Below, in pieces: positions 9,936-19,406 of a DNA stretch of 64,000 nucleotides. A program made the position numbers and the translations under genes. The notes beneath the pieces are model-generated. The model did not search any database. It was not told the DNA's origin and worked only from the letters and a program-made list of their open reading frames with translations. Origin of the DNA: Arthrobacter sp. C2. Its GTDB lineage: Bacteria; Actinomycetota; Actinomycetes; Actinomycetales; Micrococcaceae. The stretch covers positions 186,001 through 250,000 of the forward strand of contig CP042428.1 of the NCBI GenBank assembly GCA_024207135.1. The letters run 5' to 3'. How positions within the stretch are numbered: position 1 is the stretch's first letter; the number at the start of each line of letters is the position of its first letter.

Positions 9936-11182
9936 ACATCTCGGTCGTGGTGCACGGGGACGACGGCACGGTGGTCGACAGGCTCGAGAGCCACCGCGGG
10001 GTGCTCACGGTGGCCCGCAGTTGCACCGAGATGTCCGAGGCCATCGCCCTTTGCGAGACCGGGCTGGCCGACGCGGCGATCCTGGCCGGGCCGCCGGTGG
10101 AGGTCGAAACCCACGACATCGATGCGATGATCGAGCGCGGGGTCCCCGTGCTGGTGCTCTGCGACGACGCGGCCCAGGGCAAGCGGCTCGGGGCGGCCGG
10201 CGCCTACGTGGCGGGAACCGGCTGCACCGCCCCGGAGCTGGGCACCCTGGTCGCCCGGGCCCGGGCCGAGCTGGGGCACCGTGAGCGCGGCACCGTTCCG
10301 GCCGCTGCCGGCGAAGAGCCGGGGACACCGGCCCGGAAGCGGGCGCGCGTGGTGGTTTTCTGGGGCCCCGTGGGTTCCCCGGGCCGCTCCCTGCTGGCGC
10401 TGAACTACGCCGTGGAGTGCGCGCTGGGGGACCAGGAAGTGGTGCTGCTGGATGCCGACACCTACGGGGCCTCCCAGGCCGTGCAGCTGGGCCTGCTCGA
10501 CGAGGCCGCGGGCATCGCGCAGATCTGCCGCACCGTGGACTCCGGGCGGTTCGACGCGGCGAAGCTCGAGCGGATCTGTGCACCGGTGCTGATCGCCGGG
10601 GCCCGGATGCGCGTGGCCACCGGGCTGCCGCGGGCCAGCCGCTGGCCCGAACTGCGCCCCACCGCGCTGCGCCGTGCGGTCCTGGCGCTGCAGGAGGCCT
10701 GCGACACGATCGTGATCGATGTCGCGGCGCCGCTGGAACTCGACGAGGAGCTTTCCTTCGACACCGCCGCCCCGCAACGCAACGGGGTGACCGCCGCGAT
10801 GCTGCGCATCGCCGACGAGATCCATGCCGTCGGGGCGGCCGACAGCATCGGGGTCCCGCGGCTGATCAGGGGCCTGGAGGAAATGCACGAGGTGCTCGGG
10901 GCACTGCCGGTCACGGTGCTCTTCAACAAGGTCTCCGCGGCCAACGCCGGGGCCTCCCCGCGCCAGGGGCTGGCCGAGACCTGGGCGCGGTTCGGGCCCG
11001 GACTGCCGATCGCCGGCTACCTGCCCCGCGACCCCGCTGCGGTGGACGCCGCGCTGCTGGCCGGAAGCGCGCTGGCGGAGATCGCCCCGCATTCGGCCCT
11101 GCGGGTGGCCATCGCCGCCCTCGCCGGGCAACGGATCAGGGGCAGGGCGCCGTTTCTGCGCCGTTTGGCCCCGTCGAAGTGA
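9932..11182 (+). CDS. CpaE/MinD-like protein with altered P-loop
   Basis: 416 residues. Residues 1-115 look like a degenerate receiver domain, as in CpaE. From residue 138 there is a MinD/ParA-type fold: P-loop region GPVGSPGRS (145-153), switch-like LLDADTYGAS, Walker B strand TIVIDV, and NK in VTVLFNKV. The classic deviant Walker A (KGGxGKT) has both lysines replaced (R152 stands at the invariant position), so ATP hydrolysis is doubtful although nucleotide binding may remain. CpaE-type proteins localise machinery at membranes or poles; the mycobacterial relative Ssd affects septum placement. The gene is coupled to the SAF protein by a 4-base overlap, so the two probably act as a membrane complex. 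Confidence 0.8.
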   Translation: MNISVVVHGDDGTVVDRLESHRGVLTVARSCTEMSEAIALCETGLADAAILAGPPVEVETHDIDAMIERGVPVLVLCDDAAQGKRLGAAGAYVAGTGCTAPELGTLVARARAELGHRERGTVPAAAGEEPGTPARKRARVVVFWGPVGSPGRSLLALNYAVECALGDQEVVLLDADTYGASQAVQLGLLDEAAGIAQICRTVDSGRFDAAKLERICAPVLIAGARMRVATGLPRASRWPELRPTALRRAVLALQEACDTIVIDVAAPLELDEELSFDTAAPQRNGVTAAMLRIADEIHAVGAADSIGVPRLIRGLEEMHEVLGALPVTVLFNKVSAANAGASPRQGLAETWARFGPGLPIAGYLPRDPAAVDAALLAGSALAEIAPHSALRVAIAALAGQRIRGRAPFLRRLAPSK

Positions 11183-11266
11183 CGTCGGTAACCCGGCGGG
11201 ATAGTGTTGTAGCACCAGCGTCGCGCAACGGAGCGCCACGCACACTCGATCCACGGAGGCGTTCTT

Positions 11267-14200
11267 TTGAACTCGTCGGAGTCCAGCATGTCCGAAACAT
11301 TCATCGCTGAGACACTCACGCCCGAATTGGTGGCAACCTACTACGGGCAGTTGGCACCAGAGGACGCGGCGGCCTACACGCCGCAGCAACTTGAATCCAG
11401 GGTGGGAGCCCACCTGGCCGTCGGCTGGATACGGGAACCCAAGACGCCCCGCGTGGCCATCACCCGACACGCCGCCATGGCCATGGTGTACGTGGTCACC
11501 GACGACATGCCGTTCCTGGTCGACTCGGTCACCGCCGAGATCGTGCGGCAGAACCACGCCATCAACGTCGTGGTCCACCCCACCTTCGTGGTCGGCCGCG
11601 ATGCCGAGGACGGACACATCACCGCCCTGGACACGGTCCCGGCCAACGAGCACCTGGCCAGCGGCGACACCGCCGCCCTGCCGCAGATCTCCGCGCTGGT
11701 CGCCGAAAACCGCGACACCGCCATCGAATCCTGGATCTCCGTGGAACTCGGCGGGGACCCGAGCGACGAGGCCCTGACCAAACTGGTCGCCGGCCTCGAA
11801 CGCATCCTCAAGGACGTGCGCGCCGCCGTGGAGGACTGGGCGTCGATGCGCAACAAGGCCCACGAGATCGCCGACTCCCTGGCCACGGTCGCAGGCGCCG
11901 AGCAGATCCCCGACCTGGACGCCGCCATCGACCTGCTGCACTGGCTCGACGACGGGAACTTCACCTTCCTGGGCTACCGCGAGTACGACCTGATCACCGA
12001 GAACAACGAAGACGTGCTGCGGATCCAGACCGAATCGGGCCTGGGCCTGATGCGCAACGCCATCCCGGCGCGCGACACCCAGCACCTGACCAAGCGCGGC
12101 CGGGCCATGGCCCGCGACAAGCGCGCCCTGGTCATCACCAAGGCCAACTCCCGCTCCACCGTGCACCGCGGGGTCTACCTGGACTACGTGGGTGTCAAGC
12201 GCTTCGACGCGGCCGGCAACGTCAACGGCGAACGCCGCTTCATCGGCCTGTTCGCCTCCAGCGTCTACACCTCCTCGGTGCGCAGCGTCCCGGTCGTGCG
12301 CGAGAAGGTCGAGGCCGTGCTCAAGCTCGCCGGCTTCGCCCCCGATTCGCACTCCGGCAAGGACATCGTCACGATCCTGGAGACCTACCCGCGCGACGAG
12401 CTCTTCCAGATCTCCGTCGAGGACCTCACCAACACCGTGCTGGGGATCCTGCGCCTGCAGGAACGCCGCCGCACCTCGCTCTTCCTGCGCCCCGACGTCT
12501 ACGGGCGCTTCATGTCCGCGCTGGTCTACCTGCCGCGCGACCGCTACACCACCGGGGTGCGCCTGCGTATCGAGAAGGAATTGACCGAGGCGTTCAACGC
12601 CGAGTCGATGGACTTCGAGGTCCGCATGTCCGAGTCCTCGCTGGTGCGCCTGTTCTACCGGATCCGGCTGCAGCGCCACGGGCTGACCCCCGTGGTGGAC
12701 CGCGCCGGGCTGGAAACCCGTCTGGTCGCCGCAGTGCGTTCCTGGTCCGAGGGCATCACCGTGGCCGCCAACGAGCTCTACGGCAACGACAAGGGCGCCG
12801 CGCTGGCCGCCGGCTGGTCCGAGGCCTTCCCCGCCGCCTACCGCGTCGAGTTCGAGGTCGAGGACGCGCTGGCCGACATCGAGCGCTTCGGCAAGTACGA
12901 GGACGAAACCCACATCGGCCCCGTGGTGAAGTTCTATGTCCCCGAAGAGGATGAGGACTCCGAGGTCAACGCCCGGATGAAGCTCTACCTCACCGCGCCG
13001 CTCTCGCTGTCGCGGATCTTGCCGGTGCTGCAGAACCTCGGCCTGGAAGTCATCGAGGAACGGCCCTTCGCCGTGACGCCCTCGCGCGCCGAGCCGCGCT
13101 ACCTCTACGACCTGGGCCTGAAGTTCCCCGAGGGGATCGACCCCATGGACGCCGAGGCCCTGCTGGCCGACGCCTACTCCGCGGTGGTCACCGGCGCGGC
13201 CGAATCCGACCACATGAACCGCCTGGTGCTGCTGGAATCGATCTCCTGGAAGCAGGTCGGGCTGTTGCGCGCCTACTCCCGCTACCTGCACCAGCTGGGT
13301 GTCTCCACCTCCTACACGTTCATCTCCGACACCCTGGTCGCCAACCCGGAGGTCACCCACGGGATCATCGCGCTCTTCGAGGGCACCTTCGACCCGGCAC
13401 TGACGCCCGAGGCATCCGCCGCCGCCATCGAGGTCGCCCACAAGGTGCTCAACGAGGCCCTGGACAAGGTCCCGACGCTCGATGCCGACAAGCTGCTGCG
13501 CCGCTTCGTGAACCTCATCGAGGCCACGCTGCGCACCAACTACTACATCGATCCGGCGGCACTGGCCTTCAAGCTGCTGCCCGGAAAGATCACCGACGCT
13601 CCCTTCCCCCGCCCCAAGTACGAGATCTGGGTCTGCTCCCCGCGCATCGAGGGCGTGCACCTGCGCTTCGGCGAGGTCGCCCGCGGCGGGCTGCGCTGGA
13701 GTGACCGCCGCGAGGACTTCCGCACCGAGGTCCTGGGCCTGGTCAAGGCACAGATGGTCAAGAACGCCGTGATCGTGCCCACCGGCGCCAAGGGCGGCTT
13801 CTACGCCAAGCAGCTTCCCAACCCGGCCGTGGACCGCGCCGGCTGGATGGAGGAGGGCAAGGCCTCCTACCGCATCTTCATCCGCTCGCTGCTGGAAATC
13901 ACCGACAACCTGGTGGTCGACGAGGACGGCGAGAAGGTCGTGCCGCCGGCCAACGTCGTGCGCCTGGACGGGGACGACACCTACCTGGTGGTCGCCGCCG
14001 ACAAGGGCACCGCCTCGTTCTCCGACACCGCCAACGCCATCTCCGCCGAGCGCGGCCACTGGCTGGGCGACGCCTTCGCCTCCGGCGGGTCGGTGGGCTA
14101 CGACCACAAGGCCATGGGCATCACCGCCCGCGGCGCCTGGGAGTCGGTCAAGCGCCACTTCTTCGAGTTCGGCGTGGACACCCAGACCCAGGAGTTCACC

Positions 14201-16102
14201 GCCGCGGGCGTGGGCGACATGTCCGGGGACGTATTCGGCAACGGCATGCTGCGCACCCGCACCGTCAAGCTGCTGGCCGCCTTCGACCACCGCGACATCT
14301 TCCTGGACCCGAACCCGGAGCCGGGGGCCGCGTTCGACGAGCGCGCGCGCCTGTTCGAGTTGCCGCGTTCCTCCTGGGCCGACTACAACAAGGACCTGAT
14401 ATCCGCCGGCGGCGGGGTGCATTCCCGCGCGCTGAAGTCCATCCCGATTTCCCCCGAGGTGCGCGAGGCGCTGGGCCTGGGCGCCACGGTCAGCTCCATG
14501 GCCCCGAACGAACTGCTCAAGGCCATCCTGGGCGCACCGGTCGACTTGCTGTACAACGGCGGCATCGGCACCTACGTCAAGGCCGCCGACGAGTCCCACG
14601 CCGAAGTCGGGGACCGCGCCAACGACGCGATCCGCGTCAACGGCGAGCAGATCCGCGCCAAGGTCATCGGCGAGGGCGGCAACCTGGGCATGACCCAGCG
14701 CGGCCGCATCGAGGCGGCGCTGCACGGGGTCATCCTGAACACCGACGCCATCGACAACTCCGCAGGCGTGGACTGCTCGGACCACGAGGTCAACATCAAG
14801 ATCTTCGTGGACCGCATGGTCGTGGCCGGGAAGCTGGAGGCCTCCAAGCGGGCCGAATTCCTGCACTCGATGACCGACGAGGTTGCCCGCCTGGTGCTGA
14901 AGACCAACTTCGACCAGAACGTGCTGCTGCTCAACGACAAGCAGGAGCTCAGCAGCTGGTCCCCGGCGTTCGAACGCCTCATGGACTGGCTCGAGGAGCA
15001 TGCGGACCTTGACCGGAAGCTGGAGTTCCTGCCCTCCACCGAGGTGCTCGAGGAGCGCCTGGCGGCCGGGGGTACGCTGACAGCCCCGGAACTGGCGGTG
15101 CTCGTTGCCTACGCGAAGATCCAGCTGGCCGGCGCGCTGGCCGCCTCCGACCTGCCCGACGACCCGCACTTCGCCGCGACGCTGCGCAACTACTTCCCGG
15201 TGCAGCTGGCCGAGCAGTTCGGGGCGGACCTCGACTCCCACCCGCTGCGCCGCGAGATCATCGCCACCGTGGTGGCCAACGACATGGTCAACATCGGCGG
15301 CACCACCTACGCGTTCCGCGTGATGGAGGAGACCGGGGCCGACGAGGCACAGGTCGCCAAGGCGTTCGTGGCGCTGCGCGAGATCTACTCGCTGGACGCC
15401 GAGATCGACGCGATCAATGCGCTGCCGGCTTCCTTCGACTCGACGCACTGGTGCCGCCTGCACCTGGACATGCGCCGCCTGCTGGACCGCGCCACGCGCT
15501 GGTACGTCCACCACGTGGACCGCGAACAGGACGTGGACGACGCCGTGGCCGCACTGGCCCCGACCGTGCGGGCGCTGCGCCCGGAGGTCGGGTCGCTGCT
15601 GCGCGGGGTCGACGCCGAGCGCGCCGCGGCCTGGGCGATCCAGGGCAAGGGCTGGGGCCTGGACGAGTCCCTGGCGACCCGCTGGGCCGTCCAGTTCGAG
15701 TCCTTCGCGCTGCTGGACATCGCCACGGCCGCGGCCCGCACCGGGGCCGATGCGACCGAGCTGGCCAAGGTCTACTACGTGCTCTACGACCGCTTCGGCG
15801 TCGACTCGCTGCTGGAGCGGATCACCTCGCTGCCGCGCGACGACAGGTGGAAGGCACTGGCCCGCGCCGCGCTGCGCGACGACCTGTACTCGACCATCAT
15901 CGACTTCACCCGCGACGTCGTTGCCGTCACCGATCCGGGGGAAAGCGACCCGGCCGTGCGTGTGGCTGCGTGGTTGGAGGCGAACGCGGCTAACCTTGAT
16001 CGTGCACAGAACATGTTCGCGGAAGTGAACCGGCTGGAACGCGATGACATGGCGTCCCTGTCGGTCGCGCTGCGGCTGTTGCGTTCCATCGTACGGAGGT
16101 AA
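11267..16102 (+). CDS. gdh: NAD-specific glutamate dehydrogenase, large (180 kDa) type
   Basis: 1611 residues from TTG 11267 (GGAGG at 11255-11259, 7-base spacer); ATG 11288 (MSETFIAE) with GGAG before it is a fair alternative. It converts glutamate to 2-oxoglutarate and ammonia with NAD, a catabolic role. The N-terminal half holds ACT-like regulatory modules (VTDDMPFLVDSVTAE near residue 80). The catalytic part has PTGAKGGF at 839-846 with the substrate-binding lysine K842, and dinucleotide-binding residues follow (GEGGNLGMTQRG). The length matches the actinobacterial and proteobacterial L_180 class. A -10-like TAGTGT at 11202-11207 suggests its own promoter. In mycobacteria and streptomycetes this enzyme is allosterically regulated; here nothing is visible beyond the domains. 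Confidence 0.96.
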   Translation: MNSSESSMSETFIAETLTPELVATYYGQLAPEDAAAYTPQQLESRVGAHLAVGWIREPKTPRVAITRHAAMAMVYVVTDDMPFLVDSVTAEIVRQNHAINVVVHPTFVVGRDAEDGHITALDTVPANEHLASGDTAALPQISALVAENRDTAIESWISVELGGDPSDEALTKLVAGLERILKDVRAAVEDWASMRNKAHEIADSLATVAGAEQIPDLDAAIDLLHWLDDGNFTFLGYREYDLITENNEDVLRIQTESGLGLMRNAIPARDTQHLTKRGRAMARDKRALVITKANSRSTVHRGVYLDYVGVKRFDAAGNVNGERRFIGLFASSVYTSSVRSVPVVREKVEAVLKLAGFAPDSHSGKDIVTILETYPRDELFQISVEDLTNTVLGILRLQERRRTSLFLRPDVYGRFMSALVYLPRDRYTTGVRLRIEKELTEAFNAESMDFEVRMSESSLVRLFYRIRLQRHGLTPVVDRAGLETRLVAAVRSWSEGITVAANELYGNDKGAALAAGWSEAFPAAYRVEFEVEDALADIERFGKYEDETHIGPVVKFYVPEEDEDSEVNARMKLYLTAPLSLSRILPVLQNLGLEVIEERPFAVTPSRAEPRYLYDLGLKFPEGIDPMDAEALLADAYSAVVTGAAESDHMNRLVLLESISWKQVGLLRAYSRYLHQLGVSTSYTFISDTLVANPEVTHGIIALFEGTFDPALTPEASAAAIEVAHKVLNEALDKVPTLDADKLLRRFVNLIEATLRTNYYIDPAALAFKLLPGKITDAPFPRPKYEIWVCSPRIEGVHLRFGEVARGGLRWSDRREDFRTEVLGLVKAQMVKNAVIVPTGAKGGFYAKQLPNPAVDRAGWMEEGKASYRIFIRSLLEITDNLVVDEDGEKVVPPANVVRLDGDDTYLVVAADKGTASFSDTANAISAERGHWLGDAFASGGSVGYDHKAMGITARGAWESVKRHFFEFGVDTQTQEFTAAGVGDMSGDVFGNGMLRTRTVKLLAAFDHRDIFLDPNPEPGAAFDERARLFELPRSSWADYNKDLISAGGGVHSRALKSIPISPEVREALGLGATVSSMAPNELLKAILGAPVDLLYNGGIGTYVKAADESHAEVGDRANDAIRVNGEQIRAKVIGEGGNLGMTQRGRIEAALHGVILNTDAIDNSAGVDCSDHEVNIKIFVDRMVVAGKLEASKRAEFLHSMTDEVARLVLKTNFDQNVLLLNDKQELSSWSPAFERLMDWLEEHADLDRKLEFLPSTEVLEERLAAGGTLTAPELAVLVAYAKIQLAGALAASDLPDDPHFAATLRNYFPVQLAEQFGADLDSHPLRREIIATVVANDMVNIGGTTYAFRVMEETGADEAQVAKAFVALREIYSLDAEIDAINALPASFDSTHWCRLHLDMRRLLDRATRWYVHHVDREQDVDDAVAALAPTVRALRPEVGSLLRGVDAERAAAWAIQGKGWGLDESLATRWAVQFESFALLDIATAAARTGADATELAKVYYVLYDRFGVDSLLERITSLPRDDRWKALARAALRDDLYSTIIDFTRDVVAVTDPGESDPAVRVAAWLEANAANLDRAQNMFAEVNRLERDDMASLSVALRLLRSIVRR

Positions 16103-16107
16103 TATCC

Positions 16108-17583
16108 ATGGCCATCTTCACGGACCAGCTACGCCAGAGCGCCGACTTTGGTCCGGGGGATGAGGATTGGATCCACCTGTTGGTGGGGGACTGGCAACTG
16201 ATCGCCGACCTGGCGTTCGCCGATTTGGTGTTGTGGTTCCCGGTCCCGGAGGGGACGTACAAGGCCCTGGCCCATGTGCGTCCCTCCACCTCGCACACCG
16301 TGTTCCACACGGACTTCGTCGGGGAGCGGATCCGCAAGGACCTCAAGCCGCTGGTCGAACAGGCCTGGCAGACCCAGGACATCGTGCGTTCGGACGCGGG
16401 CACGGTGCGGCCCGGTGAGCACTCGATGCTCATCGAGGCCGTGCCGCTGGTCCGCAACGGGCGCACCCTGGCGGTGCTTTCGGTGCACTTCGACCTCTCC
16501 GGCTCGCGCCTGCCCTCGCGGCTGGAGCTGACCTACCGGCAATGCGCCGAGGACCTTTTGCGCATGTGCACCCGCGGGCTGTGGCCGGACTTCGCCACGC
16601 CCACCGGTTCCCGGCGCGGCGCCCCGCGCGTGGGCGACGGGTTCATCAGGCTGGATGCCGACGCGGTGGTCCAGTACGCCAGCCCCAACGCGGTCTCGGC
16701 CTACCGCCGGCTGGGGGCCGCTGCGACCCTGGAGGGCGTCTCGCTCTCCGAGGCGACGATGTCCCTGGTCAAGGACCGCCGGCTGACCGACGAGGCGCTG
16801 CCGCTGGTGGTCTCCGGCAAGATGCCCTGGCGCACCGAGATCGAGTCGATGGGCGTGACGCTGTCGCTGCGCGCGATCCCGCTGCGCAACGCCAAGGGAC
16901 GCTACGGCGCCCTGGTGCTGTGCCGCGACGTGAGCGAGCTGCGCCGCCGCGAAAAGGAACTGGTGTCCAAGGACGCGACCATCCGCGAGATCCACCACCG
17001 GGTGAAGAACAACCTGCAGACCGTGGCGGCGCTGCTGCGCATGCAGTCGCGCCGGATGAAGTCCGAGGAGGGCCGGGCGGGCCTGGACCAGGCCATGCGC
17101 CGGGTCGCCACGATCGCGGCGGTGCATGAGACGCTCTCGCAGGGGCTGGGCGAGAACGTGGACTTCGACGAGCTCATCGACCGGCAGTTCCGGATGATCG
17201 TGGAAATCGCCTCGCCGGGGCAAAAGGTGATGACCGAGAAGTCCGGGGCCTTCGGGCACCTGCCGGCGGAGCTGGCAACACCGCTCTCGCTGGTCATCAA
17301 CGAGCTGGTCACCAACGCCGTGGAGCACGGGCTGGCCGAGCGCGACGGCACCGTCCAGCTGGCCGCCGAACGCAAGCGCAACGCCGTGGGGGAGGACATC
17401 CTGCGCGTGGCCATTTCCGACGACGGGGTGGGACTGCCCGCGGGCCCGCGCACGGAGGGCCTGGGGCTGCAGATCGTGCGCACCCTGGTCACCAGCGAGC
17501 TGAGCGGGAACATCCACTGGGAGGACCGCTCGGGACCCGGGACCCGGGTCGTGATCGAGTTGCCGGTCGCCGCCCGGCGCTGA
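16108..17583 (+). CDS. pdtaS: Sensor histidine kinase PdtaS (GAF-PAS-HisKA_2)
   Basis: 491 residues, start ATG 16108 five bases after gdh with a strong ribosome binding site (GGAGGTAA). Residues 1-~150 form a GAF-like sensor, ~170-275 a PAS domain, then the HisKA_2 motif EIHHRVKNNLQT with the phospho-accepting His at 296/297, and an HATPase domain (NELVTNAVEHGL, DDGVGLP, GLGLQIV). No membrane segment: it is a cytosolic kinase. In M. tuberculosis PdtaS phosphorylates PdtaR, an ANTAR antiterminator; no pdtaR gene is in this window. Tight spacing suggests co-transcription with gdh. A long perfect hairpin directly downstream ends the transcript. Confidence 0.93.
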   Translation: MAIFTDQLRQSADFGPGDEDWIHLLVGDWQLIADLAFADLVLWFPVPEGTYKALAHVRPSTSHTVFHTDFVGERIRKDLKPLVEQAWQTQDIVRSDAGTVRPGEHSMLIEAVPLVRNGRTLAVLSVHFDLSGSRLPSRLELTYRQCAEDLLRMCTRGLWPDFATPTGSRRGAPRVGDGFIRLDADAVVQYASPNAVSAYRRLGAAATLEGVSLSEATMSLVKDRRLTDEALPLVVSGKMPWRTEIESMGVTLSLRAIPLRNAKGRYGALVLCRDVSELRRREKELVSKDATIREIHHRVKNNLQTVAALLRMQSRRMKSEEGRAGLDQAMRRVATIAAVHETLSQGLGENVDFDELIDRQFRMIVEIASPGQKVMTEKSGAFGHLPAELATPLSLVINELVTNAVEHGLAERDGTVQLAAERKRNAVGEDILRVAISDDGVGLPAGPRTEGLGLQIVRTLVTSELSGNIHWEDRSGPGTRVVIELPVAARR

Positions 17584-17600
17584 GGCCAGGCAGGCCAACG

Positions 17601-17649
17601 ACAGGCAGGTGGGGCCGGTTCCTGAAAGGAACCGGCCCCACCTGCCTGT
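17601..17649. terminator. Strong bidirectional hairpin between pdtaS and the lytic transglycosylase gene
   Basis: Bases 17601-17623 are exactly complementary to 17627-17649: a 23-bp stem with a GAA loop. There is no T-tract on either side. It lies between two convergent genes and should stop or stabilise both transcripts. Confidence 0.8.
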
Positions 17650-17666
17650 GTGGTGCTACGGAGCGC

Positions 17667-19205
17667 CTAGAACTTCTTGCGGTGTGCCAGGATGCTGGCG
17701 ACGTAGTTCTTGGTGTCCGCGTACATGCCGTTGCGCTTCACTCCGGTTGCGCCCTGGTAGTAGTAGGCGATGCCCAGCTCGACCGACGGCGCCGAGCGCT
17801 GGTGCGCACGGATGATCGCGACACCGGCGGTGACGTTGTCCTGCGGGTCCAGCAGGTCGAGCTTGCGCCCCACCAGCCCCGAGGCCCATTCCCCGGCCGA
17901 GGGGATGACCTGCATGACGCCCACGGCGTTCGCCGGGGAGACTGCGTTCATCCGGAAGCCGGACTCCTGGAAGGCGTGGGCCTGGGCCAGGGAGGGGTCG
18001 ACGCCCATCTGGCGGGCGGTGCTGGCCACCATGGCCTGCATGGCCGCGGGGGAGGGCAGGTTGCGGGAGAGCAGCTCGCGCTTGTTGTCGTTCGCCGAAC
18101 CCACCACGTCGCTCTTGTAGGTGCGGCCCAGGAACGTGTTGCCCACCAGCGGCTTCGAGCTGGTCGGGTTCACGTCCGAGGAGGACTTCGGTGCGGAGGT
18201 GCCGTTGCCGTTGACCTTCAGCGTCCGCCCGATCTGCAGGACGGTGGAATACGTCACCGACGGGTTCAGGCGCAGGATGGTGTTCAGCGGCGTCCCGGTC
18301 TTCAACGCAATATGTCCCAGGGTGTCGCCGGAAACCACGGTGTAGCTGGAGCCGCCGGATGGGGCCTTGGGTGCAGCCGATGCCTTGGGGGACGACGGCG
18401 CGGACGGTGCGCTCGAGGCGCCGCTGATCTTCAGCTTGTCGCCCGGGCGGATGATGTCGCCGTTGGACAGGTTGTTCAGCTTCATGAAGGCGGAGACCGA
18501 CATGTTGTGGCGGATGGCGATCATCGAGGGGGAGTCGCCCGACTTCACGGTGTAGGTTCCGGACGCGGAGGCGCTGTTGCCCTTGGGCGCGGACTTGGAC
18601 GGGGACGATGAGCCCTTGGATCCGAAGTGCAGCACCTGGCCGACGTAGATGGTGTCCCTGGCGGGGTTGCCGGCGGCGCTGCGGACCTCGTCCAGGGAAA
18701 CGCCAAGCTTCTTGGCGATCGCGCCCATGACATCGCCGTTGACGACCTTGTAGGTCTGTGCCGGCTTGGCGGAGGTGCCTGCGTTGTTCGTGGAGGCCTT
18801 GGGCGATGCGGCGCGTGCGTCGCTGCCGCCCAGGCGCAGCACGTCTCCGGGCTTGATCAGGTCGGAGGAAAGCTTGTTGATCTTCTTGAGCTCGGACACC
18901 GAGACCCCGGTGCGCACGGAGATGTGCGAGAGCGTGTCGTTCTTCTTGACGGTGACGGTTCCGCTCTTCTTGGCCAGGGGCACCACCGAGCCGGGAACGT
19001 GGGAGGCCACCAGGTGGGCGCTGATTCGCGCCTCGGCTGCCTTGACCATGGCGGGGGTGGCGGCCTTGGGTGTCAGGGCATCACGGGTGGGCAGCGGTGC
19101 TGCCTCGGCCGGGAGTGCGAGGGAACCGAGGACAACTGCAGGGATTGCGACCGTGGCCACGGCGCTGCCAATGGCTCTGACGCGATTGTTATGTGCAAGG
19201 GACAT
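17667..19205 (-). CDS. Secreted lytic transglycosylase with four LysM domains
   Basis: 512 residues from ATG 19205 (AAAGGATC upstream in the gene's direction). A signal peptide covers about residues 1-36, with a hydrophobic core and likely cleavage after AEA. Four LysM modules follow (about 82-127, 149-196, 217-261, 287-332), separated by Ser/Ala/Lys/Pro linkers. The C-terminal SLT/lysozyme-like domain (~388-512) has catalytic Glu E414 in AFQESGF, then GVMQVIPSAG and AYYYQG. It should bind and cleave peptidoglycan glycan strands outside the cell, acting in growth or resuscitation. Regulation: a promoter (TTCACA, 17 bases, TAAATT) and a ~105-base leader containing a terminator-like hairpin are visible. 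Confidence 0.93.
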   Translation of the reverse strand: MSLAHNNRVRAIGSAVATVAIPAVVLGSLALPAEAAPLPTRDALTPKAATPAMVKAAEARISAHLVASHVPGSVVPLAKKSGTVTVKKNDTLSHISVRTGVSVSELKKINKLSSDLIKPGDVLRLGGSDARAASPKASTNNAGTSAKPAQTYKVVNGDVMGAIAKKLGVSLDEVRSAAGNPARDTIYVGQVLHFGSKGSSSPSKSAPKGNSASASGTYTVKSGDSPSMIAIRHNMSVSAFMKLNNLSNGDIIRPGDKLKISGASSAPSAPSSPKASAAPKAPSGGSSYTVVSGDTLGHIALKTGTPLNTILRLNPSVTYSTVLQIGRTLKVNGNGTSAPKSSSDVNPTSSKPLVGNTFLGRTYKSDVVGSANDNKRELLSRNLPSPAAMQAMVASTARQMGVDPSLAQAHAFQESGFRMNAVSPANAVGVMQVIPSAGEWASGLVGRKLDLLDPQDNVTAGVAIIRAHQRSAPSVELGIAYYYQGATGVKRNGMYADTKNYVASILAHRKKF

Positions 19206-19255
19206 GGAGCGATCCTTTGGGTTGGGGCAAGGACGAATCGTTCGGTCGCAAAAGA

Positions 19256-19283
19256 ACGCACATGGATTGTGGCCCATGTGCGT
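19256..19283 (-). promoter_or_regulatory. Attenuator-like hairpin in the lytic transglycosylase leader
   Basis: On the minus strand ACGCACATGG (19283-19274) pairs perfectly with CCATGTGCGT (19265-19256), 8-base loop, followed at once by TCTTTT. This has the form of an intrinsic terminator placed ~50 bases before the start codon of the downstream gene. It does not show the conserved features of the c-di-AMP (ydaO) riboswitch that I can recognise. Confidence 0.5.
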
Positions 19284-19316
19284 GTTGTGACTCATGGTGC
19301 AGGTGTGACTAATGTG

Positions 19317-19345
19317 AATTTACACCACGGAGTGGAATTTGTGAA
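19317..19345 (-). promoter_or_regulatory. Promoter of the LysM lytic transglycosylase gene
   Basis: On the minus strand TTCACA (19345-19340) and TAAATT (19322-19317) are spaced by 17 bases. Transcription would start near 19310, giving a ~105-base leader. Confidence 0.5.
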
Positions 19346-19406
19346 AGATCCCACCAAGAAATCGTTCATATGGCTCCTGAACCATCCAAGGATGTGGCAC
19401 GCTGGA

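Noticed and set aside
9740-15514. A 1924-codon open frame on the minus strand
   Set aside because: It lies antisense to the SAF, CpaE-like and glutamate dehydrogenase genes, follows their codon pattern (G/C third positions), and its translation is low-complexity Gly/His/Val/Asp-rich with no domain. It is a high-GC shadow.
17682-18611. Plus-strand open frame over the lytic transglycosylase
   Set aside because: Antisense shadow; the minus-strand product has clear LysM and SLT domains and a signal peptide.
19206-19310. c-di-AMP (ydaO) riboswitch upstream of the lytic transglycosylase
   Set aside because: The gene type is right, but I could not find the conserved G-rich and GA-rich elements of that riboswitch in the leader; only a hairpin with U-tract is visible.
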